From the NCBI RefSeq assembly GCF_001570865.1, contig NZ_BCSM01000011.1:39907-103906 (forward strand): a DNA stretch of 64,000 bases. The letters are read 5' to 3'. Below, piece by piece: positions 48,964 through 56,861 of this stretch. The translations under genes were made by a program, and so were the position numbers. Every line of letters begins with the position of its first letter. Within the stretch, counting starts at the first letter, position 1. Origin of the DNA: Rothia kristinae NBRC 15354 (GTDB lineage: Bacteria; Actinomycetota; Actinomycetes; Actinomycetales; Micrococcaceae). Under the pieces are notes generated by a model. That model was not told the origin of the DNA. It saw only the letters and a program-made list of their open reading frames with translations, and did not search any database.

Positions 48964-50505
48964 ATGACCACCACCGACACCCACACCACCACCCAGATCC
49001 CCTCGGACACCGCCCCGGGCAATGGTCCCACCCGAGTGAAGACCGCGATCGTCGGCTCCGGCTTCGCCGGTCTGGCCATGGGCATCCGCCTCAAGCGCCG
49101 CGGGGACGAGGATTTCCTCATCATCGAACGCGCCTCCGACCTCGGCGGCACCTGGCGGGACAACACCTACCCCGGGGTCGCCTGCGACGTCCCCTCGCAC
49201 CTGTACTCCTTCTCCTTCCGCCCCAACCCCGACTGGACCAGCCTCTTCTCCCCCGGGGCCGAGATCCAGGAATACCTGCGCGAGTGCGCCCGCGAGGAGG
49301 GACTCACGCCGCACTTCCGATTCGACGCCGCCCTGCGGGACGCCACCTGGAACGAACGGACCCAGCGATGGGAGCTGAGCACCGACGGGGGTGAGGTGGA
49401 GGCCCGCTACCTGATCATGGCCACCGGACACCTGGCCGATGAGCACCTGCCGGAGGTGCCCGGCCTCGAGGGATTCACCGGACGCGCCTGCCATTCGGCC
49501 CGCTGGGATCCGAGCATTCGACTGGAGGGCCTGCGGGTCGGCATCGTCGGCACGGGCGCCAGCGCGATCCAGCTGGTGCCGGAGGCGCAGCAGGCGGCGA
49601 GGGAGCTGGTGGTCTTCCAGCGCACCCCGGCGTGGGTGATCCCCCGCCCGGTGAAGGAGTACACGGACGGGGAGAGGCGGATGTTCCGACGGGATCCCTC
49701 GACCATCCGTCGGGTGCGTGAGGAGCTGTTCTGGAATCAGGAGAACACGTACCCGGCGCGCCGCGGCATCGATCCGTATCTGAGCGGGATCAAGGCGATG
49801 GCCGCCGCGCACCTGGCCGCACAGGTGCAGGACGAGGCGCTGCGGGAGAAGCTGACGCCGCACTACGAACCCGGATGCAAGCGTCTGCTGCTGTCCAACA
49901 CGTACTATCCCGCCATGGCCGCGGAGAACACCACGGTGGAGGCTTCCGCGCTGGCCTCGGTGCAGGGCTCGACGGCGGTGGCCGCCTCGGGTGCCCGCTA
50001 CGACCTGGATGTGCTGATCTTCGCGACCGGGTTCGAGGCCGCCCAGCCTCCGTTCGCGCGACTGGTGCACGGCGTGGGCGGGGTGAACCTGGCCGAGCAC
50101 TGGTCACGCGGGATGCGGGCCCTGGATTCCACGGCGGTGGCCGGGTACCCCAACCTGTTCTCGATCAACGGACCCAACACCTCGCTGGGGCATAATTCGA
50201 TCGTCTACATCATCGAGTCCCAGGTGGAGTACATCCTGGGGGCGATGGACTACGCCGGGCAGCACGACGATGCCGTGCTCACCCCGATCCCGGAGCAGGA
50301 GGAGGAGTACGTGGCGCAGATCGACCGGAAGGCGCGCGGCTCCGTGTGGACCGACGGCGGATGCGATTCCTGGTACCTGGATCCGCGCACCGGTCGGCTG
50401 ACGCTGATCTGGCCGGATTTCGGGTACGCCTTCCGGGAGGCCAACGGCACCTTCCACCCGGAGCGCTTCGAGCTGCTGCCGGATCGAACGACCGCGGCCG
50501 CCTGA
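48964..50505 (+). CDS. Baeyer-Villiger-type flavin monooxygenase
   Basis: 513 aa class B flavoprotein monooxygenase that inserts oxygen into ketones using FAD and NADPH. First Rossmann GSGFAG at 31-36, FAD-binding DLGGTWRDNTYPGVACDVPS, the Baeyer-Villiger fingerprint FTGRACHSARWD (171-182, the FxGxxxHxxxW[P/D] pattern) and second Rossmann GTGASA at 196-201 for NADPH; ATGF (as FATGFEA) near 355. Start ATG 48964 has AGGAG 7 nt upstream, excluding the longer upstream frame. Together with the hydrolase it forms a ketone-to-ester-to-acid route; native ketone unknown. Confidence 0.93.
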   Translation: MTTTDTHTTTQIPSDTAPGNGPTRVKTAIVGSGFAGLAMGIRLKRRGDEDFLIIERASDLGGTWRDNTYPGVACDVPSHLYSFSFRPNPDWTSLFSPGAEIQEYLRECAREEGLTPHFRFDAALRDATWNERTQRWELSTDGGEVEARYLIMATGHLADEHLPEVPGLEGFTGRACHSARWDPSIRLEGLRVGIVGTGASAIQLVPEAQQAARELVVFQRTPAWVIPRPVKEYTDGERRMFRRDPSTIRRVREELFWNQENTYPARRGIDPYLSGIKAMAAAHLAAQVQDEALREKLTPHYEPGCKRLLLSNTYYPAMAAENTTVEASALASVQGSTAVAASGARYDLDVLIFATGFEAAQPPFARLVHGVGGVNLAEHWSRGMRALDSTAVAGYPNLFSINGPNTSLGHNSIVYIIESQVEYILGAMDYAGQHDDAVLTPIPEQEEEYVAQIDRKARGSVWTDGGCDSWYLDPRTGRLTLIWPDFGYAFREANGTFHPERFELLPDRTTAAA

Positions 50506-50536
50506 GCCCTAGACGCGCTGCCCCGGGCCGCGACAT

Positions 50537-50576
50537 TCCCCGCTGCCCACCTGTCTGGACAGGTGGGCAGCGGGGA
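50537..50576. promoter_or_regulatory. 40-bp near-perfect palindrome, probable TreR operator 1 / terminator
   Basis: Arms 50537-50555 and 50558-50576 (19 bp each, perfect) around a TG centre; the middle reads CTGTCTGGACAG. It lies 31 nt after the monooxygenase stop, so it could also terminate that operon, but its CCTGTCTnGACAGG core matches the operator shape of HutC-type GntR regulators and is repeated in operator 2. Confidence 0.65.
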
Positions 50577-50585
50577 GCACAGTGG

Positions 50586-50595
50586 TGTCTAGACA
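50586..50595. promoter_or_regulatory. TreR operator 2, TGTCTAGACA
   Basis: Perfect 10-bp palindrome TGTCTAGACA, centred 34 bp from the centre of operator 1, with the same GACAGGT right flank. A GTCTAGAC core is characteristic of HutC-subfamily GntR sites (for example DasR dre sites). It is 25 bp before the treR ATG, so autoregulation is expected. Confidence 0.65.
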
Positions 50596-50620
50596 GGTAG
50601 GCACGACCAGGGGGAACCAC

Positions 50621-51364
50621 ATGACCGGCAAGGCGGCTGCCATCGATCGGGATCTGCGCGCCCGCATCGAGGACGGCACCTACCCCGTCGGCGGGTTCCT
50701 CCCCAGCGAGCACCAGCTGGCCACCTCCTACGGGGCCTCCCGCGAGACCGTGCGCCGGGCCCTGCAGGAGCTCACCGAGGATGGCTGGATCCAGAAGATC
50801 ACCGGGCGCGGCTCCAAGGTCCTCGAGCGCTCCCACTACGTCTTCCCGGTGACACGACTGCTCGGATACAAGGAGTTCTCCCTCGCCGAGGGCCTGGATC
50901 TGGATAACCGCGTGCTCGCCGTCGAGCAGACGATGCTGCCGGTGGCCGCGTTCGCCGGTCTGCGCGACGGAGGAGCGCGCCTGGAACCGGTGCCCGTGAC
51001 CCACGTGGCTCGACTGCGCGTGATCGACGGGGAGCCGGTGATCATCGACCACGACTATCTGGTGACCGCGCTGGCCCCCGGCATCACCGAGCAGGTCGCC
51101 CAGGACTCCCTGTACGACCACCTGGAGGGCACCCTCGGGCTGTCCCTGGGGTACTCCGTCAAGGAGATCCGGGTGGTCCCCGCCGACGACGAGGACTGCC
51201 GCCTGCTCGGGTTGGATGCCTCCGACGTCGTGGTGACCACCACCAGCATCACCAGCTTGGAGGACACCGCGGACATCCAGTTCACGGTCTCCCGCCACCG
51301 CGCGGACCGCTTCCGGTTCCGCGACTTCGCCCGCCGTCGCCCCGAGGAGAGGAGAACCCGGTGA
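50621..51364 (+). CDS. treR: GntR/HutC-family regulator, TreR-like
   Basis: 247 aa. Winged helix at about 5-72 (IDRDLRARIEDGTYPVGGFL, PSEHQLATSYGASRETVRRA, ITGRGSKV), then a UTRA sugar-binding domain at about 85-240 (RLLGYKEFSLAEGL, VTHVARLRVIDGEPVIIDHD, YLVTALAPGI). The FPVTRLLGYKEFS linker and the partner gene are typical of trehalose repressors sensing trehalose 6-phosphate. ATG 50621 is preceded by AGGGGG. Stop overlaps the hydrolase GTG by 4 nt (GTGA). Two palindromic operators sit directly upstream. Confidence 0.85.
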   Translation: MTGKAAAIDRDLRARIEDGTYPVGGFLPSEHQLATSYGASRETVRRALQELTEDGWIQKITGRGSKVLERSHYVFPVTRLLGYKEFSLAEGLDLDNRVLAVEQTMLPVAAFAGLRDGGARLEPVPVTHVARLRVIDGEPVIIDHDYLVTALAPGITEQVAQDSLYDHLEGTLGLSLGYSVKEIRVVPADDEDCRLLGLDASDVVVTTTSITSLEDTADIQFTVSRHRADRFRFRDFARRRPEERRTR

Positions 51365-53061
51365 GCTTCCGTGAGAAGGTCATCTACCAGATCTATCCCA
51401 AGTCCTTCCGGGACTCGGACGGGGACGGGGTCGGGGATCTGCGCGGGGTCATCGAGAAGATCCCGTATATCGCCTCCCTCGGGGTCGACATGGTGTGGTT
51501 CAATCCGTTCTTTCCCTCCCCGCAGCGGGACAACGGCTACGACGTCGCCGACTACCGCGCCGTGGACCCCGCGATGGGCACCATGGACGACGTCGAGGAG
51601 CTGATCGCCCGGCTGGGCGAGCACGGCATCGGCGTCATGTTCGACATGGTCTTCAACCACACCTCCACCGCCCACGAATGGTTCCAGTGCGCCCTCGCCG
51701 GTGAGCGGAGGTACCGCGATTACTACATCATCCGCCCGCCCCAGGCGGATGGCTCCCTGCCCACCGACTGGGAGTCCAAGTTCGGCGGGCCGGCGTGGGC
51801 GCCTTTCGGGGACACGGGGGAGTATTACCTGCACCTGTTCGATGAGACCCAGGCGGATCTGAACTGGCGCAACCCGCAGGTCCGGGCGGAGATGGCGGAG
51901 ATCGTGAACTTCTGGCGCGCCAAGGGCGTGCGCGGGTTCCGCTTCGACGTCGTGAATCTCATCGGCAAGGACGCGCAGCTGCGCTCGGCGGGTGACGGCT
52001 CGGACGGGCGGCGCATGTACACCGACGGCGCCGACGTCGACGCTTACCTACGCGAGCTGAATCGCGCGAGCTTCGGTCGGGATCGGGATTCGGTCACCGT
52101 CGGGGAGATGTCCTCGACCACGGTGGAGCGCTGCGTGGGCTACTCGGACCCGGACAACGAGGAGCTGGACATGGTCTTCAGCTTCCACCACCTCAAGGTG
52201 GACTACCGGGATGGACGCAAGTGGACGCTGATGCCCTTCGACTTCTCCCGGCTGAAGGCCACCCTGCACGAGTGGGCCGCGGGGATGCAGGCCGGGAACG
52301 GGTGGAACGCCTTGTTCTGGACCAATCACGACCAGCCGCGGGCCCTGGACCGCTTCGGCAACGCGACCGTGTGGCGCGAGCGCTCCGCGACCATGCTCGC
52401 CACCGTGATCCATCTGCTGCGCGGAACCCCGTTCGTGTACATGGGCGAGGAGATCGGGATGACGGACCCGGTCTACACCTCGGTCGAGGAGTACACGGAC
52501 GTGGAGGCGCGCAACGCCTACGCGACCCTGCGCGCCCAGGGGCTCAGCGAAGCCGACGCCTTCGACGTCGTGCATTCCAAGGCTCGGGACAACGCCCGCA
52601 CCCCCATGCAGTGGGATGCGAGCGAGCACGCCGGGTTCTCCTCGACCGTGCCCTGGCTGCGTCCGACCAATCAGGAGGCGATCTCCGTGGCCGCGGAAGA
52701 GGAGTCCGGGAGGATTCTGCCGTACTACCGGGAGCTGATCCGGCTGCGCCACGAGAGCCCGCTGATCGCGCACGGGACCTACGAAGCGTGGGCCCTGGAG
52801 CACCCGAGCGTGTTCGCCTACATCCGGCGGTTGGAGAGCGGTTCGCCGGAAGGGCCCGCGTCGGAATCCGGGGAAGCCCTGCTCGTGCTCACGAACTTCT
52901 ACGGCGAGAGCACCGCCGTCGCCGTGCCGGAGGAGTTCCGCACCGGTCGGGTGCTGATCGGCAACGTCCACGACGACGACGCGCGGCTGGCCGCCCTCGC
53001 TGAGGGGGCCTCCGAGCTGGAGCTGGCCCCGTACGAGGCGATCGCGATCCTCGCGGGGTAA
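51361..53061 (+). CDS. treC: Trehalose-6-phosphate hydrolase (GH13)
   Basis: Cleaves trehalose 6-phosphate to glucose and glucose 6-phosphate. 566 aa, GH13_29-like: start KVIYQIYPKSFRDSDGDGVG, region I DMVFNHTS, region II GFRFDVVNLIGK with nucleophile Asp 196, region III VGEMSSTT with acid/base Glu 249, region IV FWTNHDQPRA with Asp 324. VIYQIYPKSF and the FDVVNLIGK variant separate TreC from oligo-1,6-glucosidases. GTG start overlaps the treR stop. No trehalose PTS or ABC genes accompany it in the window; the nearby sugar porter is a different family. Confidence 0.87.
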   Translation: MSFREKVIYQIYPKSFRDSDGDGVGDLRGVIEKIPYIASLGVDMVWFNPFFPSPQRDNGYDVADYRAVDPAMGTMDDVEELIARLGEHGIGVMFDMVFNHTSTAHEWFQCALAGERRYRDYYIIRPPQADGSLPTDWESKFGGPAWAPFGDTGEYYLHLFDETQADLNWRNPQVRAEMAEIVNFWRAKGVRGFRFDVVNLIGKDAQLRSAGDGSDGRRMYTDGADVDAYLRELNRASFGRDRDSVTVGEMSSTTVERCVGYSDPDNEELDMVFSFHHLKVDYRDGRKWTLMPFDFSRLKATLHEWAAGMQAGNGWNALFWTNHDQPRALDRFGNATVWRERSATMLATVIHLLRGTPFVYMGEEIGMTDPVYTSVEEYTDVEARNAYATLRAQGLSEADAFDVVHSKARDNARTPMQWDASEHAGFSSTVPWLRPTNQEAISVAAEEESGRILPYYRELIRLRHESPLIAHGTYEAWALEHPSVFAYIRRLESGSPEGPASESGEALLVLTNFYGESTAVAVPEEFRTGRVLIGNVHDDDARLAALAEGASELELAPYEAIAILAG

Positions 53062-53084
53062 GCGCCCTGAGGGGTCCCCCGGCA

Positions 53085-53113
53085 GCCTCACCCGCTCCAG
53101 GGCCGGGTGAGGC
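53085..53113 (+). terminator. Hairpin between convergent treC and sugar porter genes
   Basis: GCCTCACCCG (53085-53094) pairs perfectly with CGGGTGAGGC (53104-53113), loop 9 nt, 24 nt past the treC stop and 34 nt before the convergent stop. A short bidirectional terminator without T-tract. Confidence 0.6.
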
Positions 53114-53146
53114 CACCGGGACCGACGGACGGCCGTGCCGCCGCTC

Positions 53147-54613
53147 TCAGTCCTCCTCGCGCCCCGGGACGACGAAGATCGCTCCCGTGGCGACGTCCTC
53201 CTCCACCTGCTCGAGGGTGCGCCCGCGGGTCTCCGGGAGGAAGCGCCACATCACCAGGACCGCGAGGGCGTTGAGCACGGCGAAGCCGAAGAAGCACGCC
53301 GTCATGCCCAGGTGGGCGATGAGCACCGGGAAGAACAGGCTGAGCAGGCCGTTGGCCACCCACATGCACAGCACGGACACGCCCATGCCGACGGCGCGCA
53401 TGTGCAGCGGGAACATCTCGGAGAGGATCACCCATGTGGCCACGTTGAGGAAGGTCTGCATGGACCCGACGAACCCGACGATCAGCACCAGCATGATGTA
53501 GGGGCGGGCCGGGCTGTCCTGGGGCACGGCGAGGGTCGCGGCGCCGATGAGCACGTGGAACACCGTGACCAGGGTGTAGCCGGTGATGAAGGTGGTGCGC
53601 CGGTCGACCCGCTCCATCATCCACAGGGCGATGATCGCGCCGATCACCCCGATCACGCTGGGGGCGATGTTGGCGACCAGCGCGGCGTTCTGCCCGAAGC
53701 CGGATTCGGTGAGCACCACCTGGCCGTAGTACATGATCACGTTGATGCCGGTCAGCTGCTGGAACACGGCCACGGCGATGCCGGTCAGCAGCAGGCGCAG
53801 CAGCCACCGGTTGGTCAGGACCCCGCGCAGGCCCTCCCCGCGCTCCTGCCGGTCCTCGTGCACGAGGCGCTGGATGTCGTCGACCTCGGCCTGGGCGCGC
53901 TCCTCGGAGCGGACGGTCTTGAGCACCTCGAGGGCTTCATCGGTGCGGCCGCGGGCCATCAGCCAGCGGGGGGATTCCGGCATCCGCAGCATCCCGAAGA
54001 ACAGGGCGAGGGCGGGCAGGGCGGCCACGGCCAGCATGATCCGCCAGACCCCCTCGAGGTGCCCCAGCGTGTTCCCGAGGATCGCGTTGATGACGATCGC
54101 GGCCAGCTGCCCGAGGACCACCATCATCTCGTTGCGCCCGGACAGGGAGCCGCGGATCTCGTAGGGGGCGAGCTCGGCGAGGAACACCGGCACCACGGTG
54201 GAGGCTCCGCCGACGGCCAGGCCCAGGATTACCCGCCCGGCGATCAGCAGCCCCAGTCCGGGGGTGAACACGCACAGCATGGCGCCGAGGAAGAACATCA
54301 CGGCGAGCAGGAGGATGGTCCGGCGTCGACCCCACGCATCGGAGACGTATCCGATGGTCAGGGCGCCGATGGCCGCGGCGAACAGCAGGGAGGAGGTGAC
54401 CACGCCCTCGGTGACCTCGGTGAGCCCGAGCTCGGCGGACATGGGCAGCAGGGCGCCGTTGATGACGCCGGTGTCGTAGCCGAACAGCAGGCCGCCCAGT
54501 GTGGCGACCAGGGCGATCATGGTCAGCCGGTGCTGATGGGCTCCGTTGCCCAGCGGCGGGAGGTCCGGGGCGGCGGAGGCGCCTGGGCCGGAGGGAGTGC
54601 TGTCGGTGCTCAT
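53147..54613 (-). CDS. MFS sugar porter (proton-coupled hexose/pentose/inositol uptake)
   Basis: 488 aa, 12 helices with 6+6 layout. Sugar-porter signatures: GYDTGVINGALLPM in helix 1, DAWGRRRTILL (motif A), PVFLAELAPYEIRGSL, PESPRWLMARGRTDEAL at the central loop, QQLTGINVIMYYGQ in helix 7 (sugar-binding QQxxGxN), and the C-terminal PETRGRTLEQVE. Members close to XylE/GlcP/IolT share these, so the sugar is not resolved. Convergent with treC; regulation unknown. ATG 54613 chosen; its AGGAGG is 13 nt away, so the start is not firm. Confidence 0.9.
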   Translation of the reverse strand: MSTDSTPSGPGASAAPDLPPLGNGAHQHRLTMIALVATLGGLLFGYDTGVINGALLPMSAELGLTEVTEGVVTSSLLFAAAIGALTIGYVSDAWGRRRTILLLAVMFFLGAMLCVFTPGLGLLIAGRVILGLAVGGASTVVPVFLAELAPYEIRGSLSGRNEMMVVLGQLAAIVINAILGNTLGHLEGVWRIMLAVAALPALALFFGMLRMPESPRWLMARGRTDEALEVLKTVRSEERAQAEVDDIQRLVHEDRQERGEGLRGVLTNRWLLRLLLTGIAVAVFQQLTGINVIMYYGQVVLTESGFGQNAALVANIAPSVIGVIGAIIALWMMERVDRRTTFITGYTLVTVFHVLIGAATLAVPQDSPARPYIMLVLIVGFVGSMQTFLNVATWVILSEMFPLHMRAVGMGVSVLCMWVANGLLSLFFPVLIAHLGMTACFFGFAVLNALAVLVMWRFLPETRGRTLEQVEEDVATGAIFVVPGREED

Positions 54614-54695
54614 CGGGTGCTCGGCCTCCTGGGGTGCTCGGCGGCGGGTCCGCCCAGGTCAGCATAGCCGCCCGAAGGACGACGGCGTGCGGTAC

Positions 54696-54752
54696 CGAAC
54701 CGTCACTCACGTGGGCTCTGATGCTCCCATACGCCACACCAGTGACGGTTCG
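54696..54752. repeat. Family-2 palindrome upstream of the second DUF559-like gene
   Basis: CGAACCGTCACT (54696-54707) pairs perfectly with AGTGACGGTTCG (54741-54752) around a 33-nt loop; the left arm continues CACGTGGGCTC as in the other copies. This one lies between divergent genes, where a terminator would make little sense. Confidence 0.85.
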
Positions 54753-54896
54753 CGGGAGGGCTGGGGCGCTGAGCGCGGCGGGAGGCTCCGGCAGCGGGGG
54801 ATCCACACCTGAGATGCCGCGGGGAATCCACAGGGGCGCCGTCGTCGTGCGGATCCGGAGGCGTTCACCGGATGCCCCGCCCGGTAGAACCGGGGC

Positions 54897-55838
54897 ATGA
54901 GAGTTCCCCAGCCCCTCCCGACGCCGCTGCTGAACACACCGATCACCGCGAGCGCACTGGAACGGCACGGGCTCTCCCGGTTCCGGGCGTACGCGGGGGA
55001 CCTGCGGCAGCTGCGCCGCGGCATCCGGTGCGTCCCCGGGGCGGAGCCGACGCCGGCGCAGGTCGCCGCCGTCGTCGCCGCGCAGGCCGGGCACGCCGTG
55101 ATCTGCGGGGTGACCGCCGCCCAGCTCCACGGGATGCGCCTGCCTGGAACGTTGTCGCGCAGCACCCTCCTGCATCTGGCGCGCACGGATGGCAGGCCGC
55201 GGTTGCGTCGCCCAGGCGTCGTCGGCACCGAGGCGGCGTACCGTCCGGGGGACGTGATGATGGTCGGGGAGGTCATGGTGACGACGCCGGCGCGCACCTT
55301 CCTGGACCTCGCGCGGATGCTCAACCCGGTGGCGCTGGTCGCGGTGGGTGACGGTCTGGTGTGCACACACCGTCACGGCATCCGCGCCGGTGTGCCGCCG
55401 CTGTGCACCGTGGAGCAGCTGCGGAGGATGCTCGACGAGCACCCGGGGGTCCGCGGGGTGCGGCGGGCCCGGCTGGCGCTGGGCCGGGTGCGCGTGGGCG
55501 TGGATTCACCCCAGGAGACGCGGATGCGCCTGCTCCTGGAGGATCACCGGGTGGGCGAGTGGATCACGGATCACCGTCTCATCGGGGCAGACGGGCGCGA
55601 GGTGCTGCCAGATCTGTGGGATGAGTACAGTCGCACGAGCGTCCAGTACGAGGGGATGCACCATTCGGATCCGCGGCAGGTCCACCGCGACGTCGCCCGG
55701 GAGCGGGCGACCCGCAGCGTGGACGCCGTGGAGGTGCGCGTGGTCGCCGCAGACCTGGACGCACTCGCGCCCTACCGCGGTCAGCTGGTGCCGCGGGTGG
55801 TCGCGCTGGTGGCAGCTGCGGTGCACCGAGCCCGCTGA
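54897..55838 (+). CDS. DUF559/AbiEi-like protein, paralogue of the 24.9-kb gene
   Basis: 313 aa, cytosolic. Shares the layout of the 24914-25858 protein: GVTAAQLHGMRLPGTL, VMVTTPARTFLDLARMLNP, HPGVRGVRRARLALG, then DSPQETRMRLLLEDHRVGEW and a nuclease-like core LPDLWDEYSRTSVQYEGMHH. The Asp and Glu remain but the position of the catalytic Lys is Met/His, so nuclease activity is doubtful. ATG 54897 is preceded by TAGAAC at 6 nt, near the leaderless pattern. Bracketed by family-2 palindromes at 54.70 and 55.87/55.95 kb, paralleling the other DUF559-like gene. Function unknown. Confidence 0.7.
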   Translation: MRVPQPLPTPLLNTPITASALERHGLSRFRAYAGDLRQLRRGIRCVPGAEPTPAQVAAVVAAQAGHAVICGVTAAQLHGMRLPGTLSRSTLLHLARTDGRPRLRRPGVVGTEAAYRPGDVMMVGEVMVTTPARTFLDLARMLNPVALVAVGDGLVCTHRHGIRAGVPPLCTVEQLRRMLDEHPGVRGVRRARLALGRVRVGVDSPQETRMRLLLEDHRVGEWITDHRLIGADGREVLPDLWDEYSRTSVQYEGMHHSDPRQVHRDVARERATRSVDAVEVRVVAADLDALAPYRGQLVPRVVALVAAAVHRAR

Positions 55839-55864
55839 CCTCACCGACCCTCCCTCCCCAGCAC

Positions 55865-55921
55865 CGAGCCGTCACTCACGTGGACTATAAGCCGTTGAGA
55901 AGCCACACCAGTGACGGTTCG
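55865..55921. repeat. Family-2 palindrome, first of a tandem pair
   Basis: CGAGCCGTCACT (55865-55876) pairs with AGTGACGGTTCG (55910-55921), one G-T wobble; 33-nt loop starting CACGTGGACTATA. Lies 26 nt after the DUF559-like stop codon. Confidence 0.85.
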
Positions 55922-55946
55922 CGGCCATACGACAGACACAAGACTC

Positions 55947-56003
55947 CGAGCCGTCACCCACGTGGGCTATGAGCCATACATAACCCACGCCAGTGACGGT
56001 TCG
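55947..56003. repeat. Family-2 palindrome, second of a tandem pair
   Basis: CGAGCCGTCACC (55947-55958) pairs with AGTGACGGTTCG (55992-56003), with CACGTGGGCTAT and ATAACCCACG as additional inner complementarity. It starts 82 nt after the first copy in the same orientation and ends 7 nt before the convergent YagU stop. Confidence 0.85.
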
Positions 56004-56009
56004 CGCGAA

Positions 56010-56579
56010 TCAGCCCGCGGCCTCCTCCAGCTGCCGCACCCACGGGTCCGGCTGGCCGGTGATCCGGCTGCGCAGGTCTCGGCGCACGATCTCGATGGAC
56101 CACGCCCACACCACGTGGCCCAGGGCCTCGGAGAAGTGCTCGCCGAAGGGCTGCTCCCACGGGGCGGGCACGATGCCCATCAGCGGCATGACCACGAGGT
56201 GGAAGGCCACCCACACCGCCAGACCGAAGACCGCACCCTGCCACAGGGTGATCCCGGGCCGGTACTCGGCGACCACGCAGTACAGGACGGCGAAGGAGAT
56301 CGCGAAGGCGAAGTGCACGATGAAGCTGACCCATGGCAGGTCGTTGCCCAGGTAGGTGTAGGTCTGGTGCGTGGCCTCGGGGGACATCCCCAGCAGCTCC
56401 AGCAGGGCCTGCGGGGGGTTGGTCGCGTCCCGCTCGGGTGAGCGCGGCGGGAACGGCACCTCCCACCCGAACTTCACGATGCCGGAGAAGATCCCGGCGA
56501 TCACCCCGACCAGCACGGCGACGGCGGGGCGGCGTCGCACGGGGTCGGTCACGGTCCTCAGCAGGGTTGCAGCGCTCAT
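56010..56579 (-). CDS. YagU-family inner-membrane protein (DUF1440)
   Basis: 189 aa with about four membrane helices: VAVLVGVIAGIFSGIVKFGW, FIVHFAFAISFAVLYCVV, LWQGAVFGLAVWVAFHLVVM. The KFGWEVPFPPRSPERD and GVGP-type PPQALLELLGMSP stretches and the ending HVVWAWSIEIVRRDLR match the YagU family, linked in E. coli to acid tolerance; role here unproven. ATG has GAAAGGA 8 nt upstream. Monocistronic. Confidence 0.87.
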   Translation of the reverse strand: MSAATLLRTVTDPVRRRPAVAVLVGVIAGIFSGIVKFGWEVPFPPRSPERDATNPPQALLELLGMSPEATHQTYTYLGNDLPWVSFIVHFAFAISFAVLYCVVAEYRPGITLWQGAVFGLAVWVAFHLVVMPLMGIVPAPWEQPFGEHFSEALGHVVWAWSIEIVRRDLRSRITGQPDPWVRQLEEAAG

Positions 56580-56696
56580 CGGGCGTCCTTTCCACGCGGC
56601 CGGCGGGGATCCCCGCCGTCACCCCACCCTAGTGTGGGTTCGTGTGGCTTTATGTGGGATGACGTGATGTTTCCCGGGTCGGCTGGAAAAGCGGGG

Positions 56697-56861
56697 TAGA
56701 CTCGAGCTCGCGCGGTGATCCGCACCACCGGATCCCGCGCCCATGCACCCCCGACGGCGGGGCCGCCCTCCCCGGCGCACCTGCCCGGACCCGGCGGCGC
56801 GACCGATCCCGGCGCTCATGGTGACCCCGCACCCACGAGAGTATCTACGGATTTTCACGCC
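56697..56861 (+). promoter_or_regulatory. Promoter and about 150-nt leader of the purine permease
   Basis: TAGACT (56697-56702) is the likely -10; no consensus -35. The leader up to ATG 56862 is GC-rich with small dyads but I see neither the conserved core of a purine riboswitch nor a clear ribosome site. The remainder of the gap from 56580 holds nothing recognisable. Confidence 0.4.

Noticed and set aside
56703..56861. Purine riboswitch in the leader of the purine permease
   Set aside because: The conserved junction bases of the purine aptamer were not found; only generic GC-rich dyads are present.
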